Shown here piece by piece: positions 8,221 to 14,872 of a stretch of 64,000 nucleotides of DNA. Positions within the stretch are counted from its first letter, which is position 1. The number at the start of each line of letters is the position of its first letter. The notes beneath the pieces are model-generated. The model was not told where the DNA came from and ran no database searches. It saw only the letters and a program-made list of their open reading frames with translations. The position numbers were made by a program, and so were the translations under genes. The stretch lies in the NCBI GenBank assembly GCA_947624555.1, contig CANQKW010000004.1:1-64000 (forward strand). The letters run 5' to 3'. The DNA is from an uncultured Clostridia bacterium (GTDB taxonomy: Bacteria; Bacillota; Clostridia; Oscillospirales; Ruminococcaceae).

Positions 8221-8659
8221 AATTTTTCTCGCTTTCTGTTATGAGATATTCTTCCCTACAGATATTTGTACCGATAATTTTTTCAAAGCTCGCAATTTTA
8301 AAATACAGTCCGTCTGCTCCCTCGTTTACCGAAACAATCGGATATGAATGATCGTAAAGCATATACCGTTCGTCGGTTTTTGAGAGGACAGCGGCGCAGT
8401 TTGGGTGCGAATGATAAAATCCGACTATCATAAGATCATGAGCAAAAGCTAAAAGCTCTGTCTTATGGATAACAAGCGGATCTAAAGCAAAATACGCCGA
8501 TTTATCCCTTGCGCTTTTATTTTCCAGACGCAGCGCTTGTTCTGCAAAGCGCTTATTGCTTATCTGCTTTCCGAGCAAAACGCCGCAGCATTCGTTCGGG
8601 TATTCGCTCTTTGCATGAGCTAAAAGCTCTCTTGTTACTTCATCATTAAGTACGAGCAT
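8168..8659 (-). CDS. JAMM/MPN (M67-type) metallopeptidase 2
   Basis: A 163-residue JAB/MPN metallopeptidase paralogous to the one at 800-1222. The catalytic Glu is in YPNECCG and the zinc motif is complete: HSHP, seven residues, Ser, two residues, Asp (HSHPNCAAVLSKTD). The C-terminal part is longer than in peptidase 1. Its last 53 bases overlap the start of the MoaD-E1-rhodanese fusion, strong evidence for co-expression and for a functional link with that fusion's internal diglycine. The ribosome site is weak (AGGT). Substrate unknown; cleavage after the fused carrier's GG or release of a carrier adduct are the natural hypotheses. Confidence 0.92.
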   Translation of the reverse strand: MLVLNDEVTRELLAHAKSEYPNECCGVLLGKQISNKRFAEQALRLENKSARDKSAYFALDPLVIHKTELLAFAHDLMIVGFYHSHPNCAAVLSKTDERYMLYDHSYPIVSVNEGADGLYFKIASFEKIIGTNICREEYLITESEKNYEEHVVHFGDSAHFRRA

Positions 8660-8772
8660 AAAAATTACCTGTAAAAATAAAAAAGCCCGAGTTTTCTACA
8701 GAACACGTTCTGTAAAAACCTCCGGTTTTCCGGTCAGTTTAATCTGATAAAACTGTATAAAAAGTCAATCCT

Positions 8773-8903
8773 CAGACTGTAGAGAAAGTCCCAGCATGCA
8801 CGCATTATGCCCTTCGGGCAAAACGCTGAAGCGTGACTGCGGCTAGGCTTTGTGCCTGACGCAGTTGCGCTGACGACGCAGATGGGGCTTTATCTACAGT
8901 CTG
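8773..8903. repeat. 131-bp inverted-repeat element with internal hairpins (MITE-like)
   Basis: Two 20-base arms, CAGACTGTAGAGAAAGTCCC at 8773 and the near-perfect complement GGGGCTTTATCTACAGTCTG at 8884, enclose 91 bases. The interior carries further hairpins: GCCCTTCGGGC, ACGCTGAAGCGT, and an ACTGCG/CGCAGT stem around AGGC/GCCT. The right arm overlaps the last codons and stop of yezD. Size, terminal repeats and stable secondary structure resemble a miniature inverted-repeat element or a repeated intergenic RNA unit. I see no second copy in this window, so its repeat status is unproven. Confidence 0.6.
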
Positions 8904-9040
8904 ATTTTATCTGTTTTTTCTACTTGGATTACCTTTCCGTCCTGAATTACAGCAGTCACGGTCCCGTATTTCGTTTCCCGTATCAGCCTGTCTATAATTT
9001 CAAGGTAATTATCTTTTTTCACATCGTCGGTTTTCGGCAA
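8894..9040 (-). CDS. yezD: YezD-family (DUF2292) small protein
   Basis: A 48-residue ORF absent from the ORF track because it is short and starts with TTG. The product has the YezD pattern: an N-terminal helix (NYLEIIDRLIRE), then GTVTAVIQDGKVIQVEK and a basic end. GAGGGGG lies 8 bases before the TTG. YezD-type proteins accompany sulfate/cysteine assimilation genes in Bacillota and in Bacillus are under CymR control; biochemical function is unknown. It is the first gene after the operon promoter, and its last two codons plus stop lie in the arm of the inverted-repeat element. Confidence 0.8.
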   Translation of the reverse strand: MPKTDDVKKDNYLEIIDRLIRETKYGTVTAVIQDGKVIQVEKTDKIRL

Positions 9041-9073
9041 TATCCACACCCCCTCGGTTTTTGTTATGTTTAC

Positions 9074-9118
9074 ATTATAACACAGTCCAAAGCGTTTGTC
9101 TAATACATAATAGGTATT
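9074..9118 (-). promoter_or_regulatory. Promoter and LysR-type box of the yezD-encapsulin-hcy operon
   Basis: On the minus strand TAGACA (9097-9102), a 17-base spacer and TATAAT (9074-9079) form a good vegetative promoter 34 bases before yezD. Immediately upstream, touching the -35, is AATAC-N7-GTATT (9102-9118), a dyad fitting the T-N11-A LysR-box rule and placed where LysR activators usually contact RNA polymerase. The adjacent lysR gene is the obvious regulator. A partial CCTA half-site also occurs here, weakly resembling the palindromes at 10142 and 25231. Confidence 0.72.
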
Positions 9119-9156
9119 CCGAGCTATAGATTGAATTTATAACTCCGAGCGTGTTT

Positions 9157-10095
9157 TTAATCCTTGCCGATAGCCTTATATTTTTCAAGATAACCCCGTA
9201 TTTCCTCAATATAAAGCCTTCCCATTGCGCTTATAGGCATATTTTTCCTTGTGATATAGCCTATGACCATTCTGTCGGCGTCGTCGGGCGTTTCATATTC
9301 AAACGGAACGGCGACAAAATCCGTACCGTTTAATTCCTCACAGATTATCCCCGAACACAACGTATAGCCGTTCAGTCCTATCATCAGATTTAACATCGTG
9401 GCTCGGTCGCTGGCTTTTATCGTCCTTGCATAATCCTTTGTACCTAAAATCTCCTCCGCAAAATAGAACGAACCGTTGTCGCCCTGTTCAAATGACAGGC
9501 AAGGATATTCGTTAAGCTCTTCAAATCGTATTGAACTGCGCTTTGCAAGCGGATGCTCACGCCACAGATATACATATGCGTCGCAGACGGCAAGCTCGTG
9601 AAATTCCAGATCTTTTGTATGCAGGAGTTTCATTATAACCGCACGGTTGAAGTCGCTGAGATAAATTATCCCGATCTCGCTTTTGCCTGTATTTACGTCG
9701 TCTATCACCTCTTTGGTCTTGGTTTCTCTGATTGCAAAATCGTATTCAGCTGTATTGAATTTTTTTGCTGTTTCTACAAAACTTTTTACTGCAAAAGAAT
9801 AATGCTGCGTTGAAATGCCGAATTTTTTCTTTAAATTTCCAAATTTTCCGTACTTTTGGACAATCTCTTCATATTGCTGATACAACTGCCTTGCGTACAG
9901 CAAAAACTCCATACCCTCGTTTGTAGGCGTAACGCCTCTGCCGCTGCGGTAAAAAATCGTTATCCCAAGCTCCTTTTCAAGCTCCTTTACAGAGCTTGTA
10001 AGCGACGGCTGCGATACATACAAAATTTCCGATGCCTTATTGAGAGAACCTGTTTCGGAAATCGTTATAATATAATGCAGTTGTTGTAAAGTCAT
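9157..10095 (-). CDS. LysR-family transcriptional regulator
   Basis: A 312-residue LysR regulator: N-terminal winged helix (LQQLHYIITISETGSLNKAS, then SQPSLTSSVKELEKELG) and a C-terminal periplasmic-binding-like effector domain. Ribosome site GGAGGG. It is transcribed in the same direction as, and directly upstream of, the yezD-encapsulin operon, whose promoter carries a LysR-type dyad. CysB and CysL, regulators of sulfur assimilation, are of this family; effector here could be O-acetylserine, O-acetylhomoserine or a sulfur species, but nothing in the sequence identifies it. Its own promoter contains a CCTA-N9-TAGG palindrome shared with metY-cysK. Confidence 0.93.
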   Translation of the reverse strand: MTLQQLHYIITISETGSLNKASEILYVSQPSLTSSVKELEKELGITIFYRSGRGVTPTNEGMEFLLYARQLYQQYEEIVQKYGKFGNLKKKFGISTQHYSFAVKSFVETAKKFNTAEYDFAIRETKTKEVIDDVNTGKSEIGIIYLSDFNRAVIMKLLHTKDLEFHELAVCDAYVYLWREHPLAKRSSIRFEELNEYPCLSFEQGDNGSFYFAEEILGTKDYARTIKASDRATMLNLMIGLNGYTLCSGIICEELNGTDFVAVPFEYETPDDADRMVIGYITRKNMPISAMGRLYIEEIRGYLEKYKAIGKD

Positions 10096-10125
10096 AACAT
10101 CCCTCCTTTTAAACGTCTGTAAATT

Positions 10126-10158
10126 ATTATAATACTATTTACCTACTATGTCAATAGG
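10126..10158 (-). promoter_or_regulatory. lysR promoter with CCTA-N9-TAGG operator over the -35
   Basis: On the minus strand TTGACA (10149-10154), 17 bases, TATAAT (10126-10131). The -35 is embedded in the palindrome CCTATTGACATAGTAGG (10142-10158). The same sequence with one change covers the -35 of the metY-cysK-Rrf2 promoter, implying a common repressor. The Rrf2 protein encoded at 27609 is the best candidate. Confidence 0.75.
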
Positions 10159-10221
10159 GATTATGGCATATTTTAAATTTTTTATGATTTTTGGTGAATT
10201 TGGCGCAAAGCAAAGCAAAAT

Positions 10222-10251
10222 AAGAGGTCAGAACCAAAATTCTGACCTCTT
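10222..10251 (-). terminator. Terminator downstream of tRNA-Thr
   Basis: AAGAGGTCAGA and its exact complement flank an 8-base loop, followed on the minus strand by ATTTTG. A second hairpin (CCCACC/GGTGGG, about 10270-10287) lies nearer the tRNA. Together they end the tRNA transcript and may shield lysR. Confidence 0.7.
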
Positions 10252-10296
10252 ACCTCTAAAGTGTTGAAACCCACCGTAAAGGTGGGCTTCAATGCG

Positions 10297-10372
10297 TGGA
10301 GCTGGTGAACGGACTCGAACCCCCGACCTGCGCATTACGAATGCGCTGCTCTACCGACTGAGCTACACCAGC
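10297..10372 (-). tRNA. tRNA-Thr (anticodon CGT), CCA encoded
   Basis: The minus strand gives a 76-base cloverleaf: acceptor GCTGGTG pairing with CACCAGC, D-arm GCTCAGTCGGTAGAGC, anticodon stem GCGCA/TGCGC around loop TTCGTAA (anticodon CGT), T-arm GGGGGTTCGAGTCC, and encoded CCA. CGT reads threonine ACG codons. A promoter TTGACA (10426-10431) - 17 bases - TAGAAT (10403-10408) lies just upstream. Confidence 0.96.
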
Positions 10373-10402
10373 ATATTTTTTCTGCGTCGGACACCATATA
10401 TT

Positions 10403-10431
10403 ATTCTATCACAACGGCGAAATTTTGTCAA
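10403..10431 (-). promoter_or_regulatory. tRNA-Thr promoter
   Basis: Minus-strand TTGACA (10426-10431) and TAGAAT (10403-10408) with 17-base spacing, 31 bases before the tRNA 5' end. Confidence 0.7.
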
Positions 10432-10443
10432 GTACTTTTTTGC

Positions 10444-10475
10444 AAAAAAGAGAATCGGCGATTTCTCACCGACTC
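10444..10475 (-). terminator. spoIVA terminator
   Basis: Minus strand GAGTCGG...CCGATTC stem with a T6 run, 10 bases after the spoIVA stop. Confidence 0.65.
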
Positions 10476-10484
10476 ACTTCATAT

Positions 10485-11954
10485 TTACAAAATTATACAG
10501 ATAAGTCCCCCACAGCCGTCGTTTATTATCCTGCCTATCGTTTCCTGGAGTTTCATTCGGGCGTCCTGAGGCATTCGATTGAGCTTGTTGTGCAAGCCTT
10601 CGTTTACCAGATCGGACAACGATTTGCCGAAAATATTGCTCTCCCAGATCTTTGTGGGATTTTCCTCAAAATCGTTCAGCAGATAGTTTATCAGCTCCTC
10701 GGACTGTTTTTCGCTGCCGACTATAGGATTTATTTCCGTGGTAATATTTGCGCTCATCATATGTATCGACGGGGCTGACGCTTTTAAACGTACTCCGTAT
10801 TTACCGCCCTGCTTGATTATCTGCGGCTCTTCCAGGGTCAATTCGTCCATTTGCGGCAGCACTATTCCGTAGCCTGTCGCCTCGACTTCGTCAAGTGCAT
10901 TTTTGACTCTTTCGTATCTGCGCTTGATGTTTGCAAGCTCTATCATACACGGCATAAGGTCGTTTTCGCTGTTGAGAGGAAGTCCTGTCGCCTCTCCCAG
11001 AATTTTGTAGAAAAGCTCATTTTCAAGCGTTACGTCAATCACGCCCGAACCTGTGCCCAAATCAAGCTGCATAGGCTCGGCACGCTTTATGTGTTCACAC
11101 TCGTTTATTTTCTCTGCGCAGAGCTTTATGTCGTTTATTCCCCGAATATCCGCAGCGGCTGCTTTTATACAGCCGAAAACGTCTTTTTTAAGCCAATGCT
11201 CCTTGTCAAGCGCAGAAATCCAACGGGGCATTTTTATCTTTACTTCACGGACGGGGAATTTCAAGAGTACCTCTCCTAAAATTTCTTTGATTTTTTCTTC
11301 GTCCATATCAACGCAATTAAGCGGTATAACACGGGTTTCATACTTCTGCGAAAGCTCTTCCGAAAGCTTTTTGCTGTCGGCACTTTCGGGGTCGGTGCAG
11401 TTAAGGAGCACTACAAACGGCTTGTTTATCTCGTTAAGCTCGTTTATTATGCGTTCTTCAGCCTGCTCGTATTCTTCCCTGGGAATGTCCGTCACAGAAC
11501 CGTCTGTCGTTACCACTATTCCTATTGTCGAATGGTCGGTTATGACCTTTCTTGTGCCGACTTCAGCCGCCATATTAAACGGAATTTCCTCGTCGAACCA
11601 CGGCGTTACGACCATTCTCGGCGCCTCGTTTTCTATGTAGCCTATTGCGCTCGGAACAATATAGCCCACGCAGTCGATAAGGCGGACATTCATTTTTACG
11701 TCGTCTATAAGGACAGAAACTGCCTCTTCGGGGACGAATTTCGGCTCGGTGGTCATTATCGTCTTGCCTGCCGACGACTGAGGAAGTTCGTCATTGGCAC
11801 GCTCACGGCGGTATTCGTCGGGAATGTTCGGGATAACCAAATCGTTCATAAAACGGCTGATAAAAGTGGATTTTCCCGAACGCACGGGACCTACTACCCC
11901 AAGGTAAATATTACCTCCCGTGCGCCTGGCTATATCTGAGTAAATATTATTCAT
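10485..11954 (-). CDS. spoIVA: Stage IV sporulation protein A, spore-coat ATPase
   Basis: A 489-residue protein, close to the usual 492. SpoIVA is a cytoskeletal ATPase made in the mother cell that polymerises around the forespore and anchors the basement layer of the coat. The Walker A is GPVRSGKST near residue 25; the C-terminus GCGGLICIIL matches the family's conserved, membrane-targeting end. ATG 11954 is chosen because it gives MNNIYSDIARRTGG, the family start, with GGAG upstream; the track's longer ORF adds unrelated residues. It follows the sipL homologue by 23 bases, so both are probably transcribed from the sigma-E-like promoter at 13566. Confidence 0.97.
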   Translation of the reverse strand: MNNIYSDIARRTGGNIYLGVVGPVRSGKSTFISRFMNDLVIPNIPDEYRRERANDELPQSSAGKTIMTTEPKFVPEEAVSVLIDDVKMNVRLIDCVGYIVPSAIGYIENEAPRMVVTPWFDEEIPFNMAAEVGTRKVITDHSTIGIVVTTDGSVTDIPREEYEQAEERIINELNEINKPFVVLLNCTDPESADSKKLSEELSQKYETRVIPLNCVDMDEEKIKEILGEVLLKFPVREVKIKMPRWISALDKEHWLKKDVFGCIKAAAADIRGINDIKLCAEKINECEHIKRAEPMQLDLGTGSGVIDVTLENELFYKILGEATGLPLNSENDLMPCMIELANIKRRYERVKNALDEVEATGYGIVLPQMDELTLEEPQIIKQGGKYGVRLKASAPSIHMMSANITTEINPIVGSEKQSEELINYLLNDFEENPTKIWESNIFGKSLSDLVNEGLHNKLNRMPQDARMKLQETIGRIINDGCGGLICIIL

Positions 11955-11977
11955 TTTAATATGCTCCTTTCGACCGC

Positions 11978-13513
11978 TTATACCGTTGGAATTATTATCA
12001 TTCCCGAAAGCGTTTCCTGTTCGTCGATGATGCCGTTTTCTTCCATTAAGGCTTTTACGGTGGTATTGTATGCTTTGGCTATGCTCCAGCAGTCGGACTG
12101 CTCGTCGGTATAGCAAATTCTGAGCGCAAATTCTTCGGATTTGGCTTTCGGCTTATCTTCCTTCACGGTAATATCGCTCAAAGTGTCTGCGGTCACTACA
12201 TCGTGAAGAGCGCCTTTAAGCTCCGTAAGAGCAGATATTTCAATTGCGCCGTCCGATTTTATCGAAAAGTCGGTTTCTGTTACTCTTGCGGTAAACTGTG
12301 CCGAAGAATTTTCGTTTATGTCAGAAACAGGAATAATCTGCTGAAACGCCTCCTGTTTTTCCATATAAAACGGGATATTGTCGGTATTTTTTCCGTAGGC
12401 GGAGCAGCAGAGCAAACCTGAAAATTCGGGATTTTTGTCCTCGTTTATCCGAAAAACGGGATTTTTTATTTCAGCACGGCAATCCCACACAGAACGTATT
12501 TCGCTGTTCTCGGCGGCAAGGTTCATTTTGAGCGTGAGTGACTGCGAAAATGTCCTCGGATAGCTGTTAAGCCTAAGCGTGTTTGTGAGATATTCCGTTT
12601 CAAATTCCGTCGAATAAACGTCGTCGGGAATGGAAAGTTTCTCGGCTTTCCACGCTTTAACGCAGCACTCGGCGGTTAAACGGCAAGAAATTATGCCGCT
12701 GTCGGATTTGGGGATAAGCTCGAAATCAAGAATATTCAAGGAAGGCATTATTACATGGTCGTCGGTTATTCCGTAAATGTCGAGAATTGCGCTTATCGGT
12801 ATTTCGGCGGTCATTTTTTCAGCCTCGGAGCTGCCGTTTGTATCGGCGTCGGGCAAGCCGTAAAGCGCATTTACCACAACAGAGCCTTTTACGACCGCTT
12901 TATCCGCTACAATTCTTACATCGGTGACTTTTGGGCAGGCGGAACTGTCCATTATAAACGCTACTCCGCCCGAACCTGTTTCGATTTCTTCCGAGCTTAA
13001 AAGCTGTTTTTGTGCGTAAAGCGTTTTTCCGCAGCAATTTACGGTCTGCGTTCTTACCTGAAGTCCCTCGGGAATTTCACAGAGAGCGTGTTCACGGCAG
13101 GATTCTGCACGAATACGTCCCGAAACTGCTCCCCTTACGTCTATTCTTCGGGGAGAAACGGCTCGGCAGGTGCAGTAATCCTGTTTCATTTCAAAGCAGA
13201 CTGACGCTGCCGAAATGTCTTTTTTGCTGATGTCAATAAGCTTTGAATAGGTGTAGCGCTGGTCCACGCAGAATACATCGGAACTTCCTTCGGTAAGGTA
13301 CAGCACTTTTATGTATACCACGCCGTCAAGCGAAAGCCTTCCATCGCTTGATACGCTGTACGATACTATTTTCGGCGTCAGCGAACAGGACAGAATTTTA
13401 AAAATGTCGGGACAATAATCGGGCAGAATATAATCCAGCTCTACTCCCTGCTCTGTCTGACCGTCGAAAACCGTTTCATCGATATATACGGCGGATTTGT
13501 TTATTTCTTCCAT
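11978..13513 (-). CDS. sipL: SipL-like SpoIVA-interacting protein (DUF3794 + LysM)
   Basis: A 511-residue protein with DUF3794-type repeats in the N-terminal and middle parts (for example VELDYILPDYCPDIFKIL) and a C-terminal LysM domain (CWSIAKAYNTTVKALMEENG). In Clostridioides difficile SipL binds SpoIVA through its LysM domain and is needed for coat attachment. Start ATG 13513 follows AAGGAGG; the track's upstream start lacks such a site. Here sipL and spoIVA are adjacent, which supports the interaction. Family assignment rests on domain order and neighbour. Confidence 0.9.
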   Translation of the reverse strand: MEEINKSAVYIDETVFDGQTEQGVELDYILPDYCPDIFKILSCSLTPKIVSYSVSSDGRLSLDGVVYIKVLYLTEGSSDVFCVDQRYTYSKLIDISKKDISAASVCFEMKQDYCTCRAVSPRRIDVRGAVSGRIRAESCREHALCEIPEGLQVRTQTVNCCGKTLYAQKQLLSSEEIETGSGGVAFIMDSSACPKVTDVRIVADKAVVKGSVVVNALYGLPDADTNGSSEAEKMTAEIPISAILDIYGITDDHVIMPSLNILDFELIPKSDSGIISCRLTAECCVKAWKAEKLSIPDDVYSTEFETEYLTNTLRLNSYPRTFSQSLTLKMNLAAENSEIRSVWDCRAEIKNPVFRINEDKNPEFSGLLCCSAYGKNTDNIPFYMEKQEAFQQIIPVSDINENSSAQFTARVTETDFSIKSDGAIEISALTELKGALHDVVTADTLSDITVKEDKPKAKSEEFALRICYTDEQSDCWSIAKAYNTTVKALMEENGIIDEQETLSGMIIIPTV

Positions 13514-13565
13514 TAATCGTTCCTCCTTATGGATATTTATTCGGGGATTTTCTTTTTTCATCTAT

Positions 13566-13594
13566 ACTGTATGCTTGGATTGTACAAAGTATGA
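13566..13594 (-). promoter_or_regulatory. Sigma-E-like promoter of sipL-spoIVA
   Basis: Minus strand TCATACT (13588-13594), 14-base spacer, CATACAGT (13566-13573). This closely follows the mother-cell sigma-E pattern (KMATAWW-N14-CATACAMT), with one deviation in each box. It lies about 50 bases before sipL, and both genes are sigma-E-dependent in other spore formers. Confidence 0.65.
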
Positions 13595-13615
13595 TTTAAT
13601 TTCGGGCAAAAGCTC

Positions 13616-13644
13616 TTGAAAAAAATTTACAGATATGATATAAT
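13616..13644 (+). promoter_or_regulatory. tepA promoter
   Basis: TTGAAA (13616-13621), 17 bases, TATAAT (13639-13644), giving a leader of about 120 bases before tepA. Together with the divergent sigma-E-like promoter this accounts for the 258-base gap between sipL and tepA. Confidence 0.6.
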
Positions 13645-13771
13645 GGAAGTTAGAGGTCATAAATTCCCCCGAAAATGACGTCGGCTGACTTCGGTTTTAT
13701 AATGTGCGCTTAAACGAATATTTTTCATCTCCTGCGGAATAATAATATAAAAACGTACAAGAGGTGTAAAA

Positions 13772-14668
13772 ATGGGTCACAAAAACGAGAACTCCGAAGA
13801 AAATAAGGCTCCTTTTACGGAGGAACAAAATCAGCAAATCATTGATATGGGCATTGTCGCAGCAAATAATTCGCCTTATAACATCCATTGTCTGTCGATT
13901 ATCGGTCAGATCGAAGGTCATTATATCCTGCCTCCTACCAACAAATCCACAAAATATGAGCATATTATTCCCGCTCTGGTGGCAATTGAACAGGATAACT
14001 CAATAGAAGGGCTTTTGATAATCCTCAATACCGTGGGCGGAGATGTCGAGGCCGGTCTTGCTTTAGCCGAACTTATTTCGGGAATTTCAAAGCCTACTGT
14101 GTCGATCGTGGTCGGCGGAGGTCACTCGATAGGCGTGCCGCTTGCCGTTTCCGCAAAGGAGAGCTTTATCGTCCCGTCCGCAACAATGACTATCCACCCT
14201 GTCCGTATGAACGGTATGATGCTCGGCGTGCCTCAGACTATGAATTATTTCGAGAAAATGCAGGACAGAATTACTTCTTTCGTTACCAAAAACAGCCATA
14301 TCGCACCTGAACGCTTTAAGGAGCTTATGATGGAACGCGACGAGCTGGTTCTCGATATAGGCACGGTTCTTGACGGGAAATCCGCCGTAAAGGAAGGTCT
14401 TATAGATAATCTCGGTTCTCTTTCTGACGCAGTAAAACGGCTGTATGAGATGATCGAAAAGGATAAATCGAAAAATCCCCAAAACGCAGCCGTAAAACAG
14501 ACAAAATCCTCAAACTCTTCGGGAAAGAAAACCGCCAAAGCCGTTAAATCTTCGGCAAAGGGCAAAAAAGAGCAAAAAGCAGCTGCAGTGAGGCTCAACA
14601 GCTCCGCTGTCAATGAGGCTTTATACGAGCAGAATACTCTTCTGAGAGATATGAGGGGGGAAATGTAA
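13772..14668 (+). CDS. tepA: TepA/YmfB-like ClpP-family protease
   Basis: A 298-residue member of the ClpP/crotonase superfamily. Candidate catalytic residues are Ser in GGGHSIG (about residue 115) and His in TMTIHPVR, with the GxxGG-type NTVGGDVEAG loop. Residues ~225-280 are Lys/Ser/Ala-rich and probably disordered. Bacillus TepA (translocation-enhancing protein) is a cytoplasmic relative and is likewise encoded just before spoIIIE/ftsK, matching the arrangement here. Ribosome site AAGAGGTG. Substrates are unknown. Confidence 0.88.
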   Translation: MGHKNENSEENKAPFTEEQNQQIIDMGIVAANNSPYNIHCLSIIGQIEGHYILPPTNKSTKYEHIIPALVAIEQDNSIEGLLIILNTVGGDVEAGLALAELISGISKPTVSIVVGGGHSIGVPLAVSAKESFIVPSATMTIHPVRMNGMMLGVPQTMNYFEKMQDRITSFVTKNSHIAPERFKELMMERDELVLDIGTVLDGKSAVKEGLIDNLGSLSDAVKRLYEMIEKDKSKNPQNAAVKQTKSSNSSGKKTAKAVKSSAKGKKEQKAAAVRLNSSAVNEALYEQNTLLRDMRGEM

Positions 14669-14808
14669 TGATTGATTTTGAAAATCTCAAAGGCGTTTTT
14701 TCCGAACTCCCCGACGAGCCTGAGCCTGTCGGTGACGAGGAAAAAAGAAATTTCAGGAGAATTATAGCGGCAGACCCTATGAGGCTGCTCCATTTTAACG
14801 GAAACTGA
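14668..14808 (+). CDS. Small acidic protein between tepA and uppP, unknown
   Basis: A 46-residue ORF below the track's cut-off. Its ATG overlaps the tepA stop (TAATG) and GGGGGG lies 9 bases upstream, so translation is plausible. The sequence is acidic in the middle (ELPDEPEPVGDEE) with a basic, hydrophobic end (RNFRRIIAADPMRLLHF). In Bacillus a small gene, ylzJ, lies between tepA and spoIIIE; this could be a positional analogue, but I cannot claim homology. Confidence 0.6.
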   Translation: MIDFENLKGVFSELPDEPEPVGDEEKRNFRRIIAADPMRLLHFNGN

Positions 14809-14816
14809 CAGTAACT

Positions 14817-14849
14817 CCTTGTTTTCCCGAAAAATACGGGAAAACAAGG
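14817..14849. other. Perfect 13-bp stem-loop before uppP
   Basis: CCTTGTTTTCCCG and its exact complement around a 7-base A-rich loop, between the small ORF and uppP. No T-run follows on either strand, so it is not a standard terminator. It may be a processing or pausing structure separating tepA from uppP expression. Confidence 0.6.
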
Positions 14850-14872
14850 CTGCTTTGAAAGGAACATATATT

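Noticed and set aside
8852-9103. 83-residue plus-strand ORF
   Set aside because: It is antisense to yezD and the operon promoter, and has no ribosome site or family resemblance.
14245-14847. 200-residue minus-strand ORF opposite tepA
   Set aside because: Shadow of tepA and the small ORF; no motifs or ribosome site.
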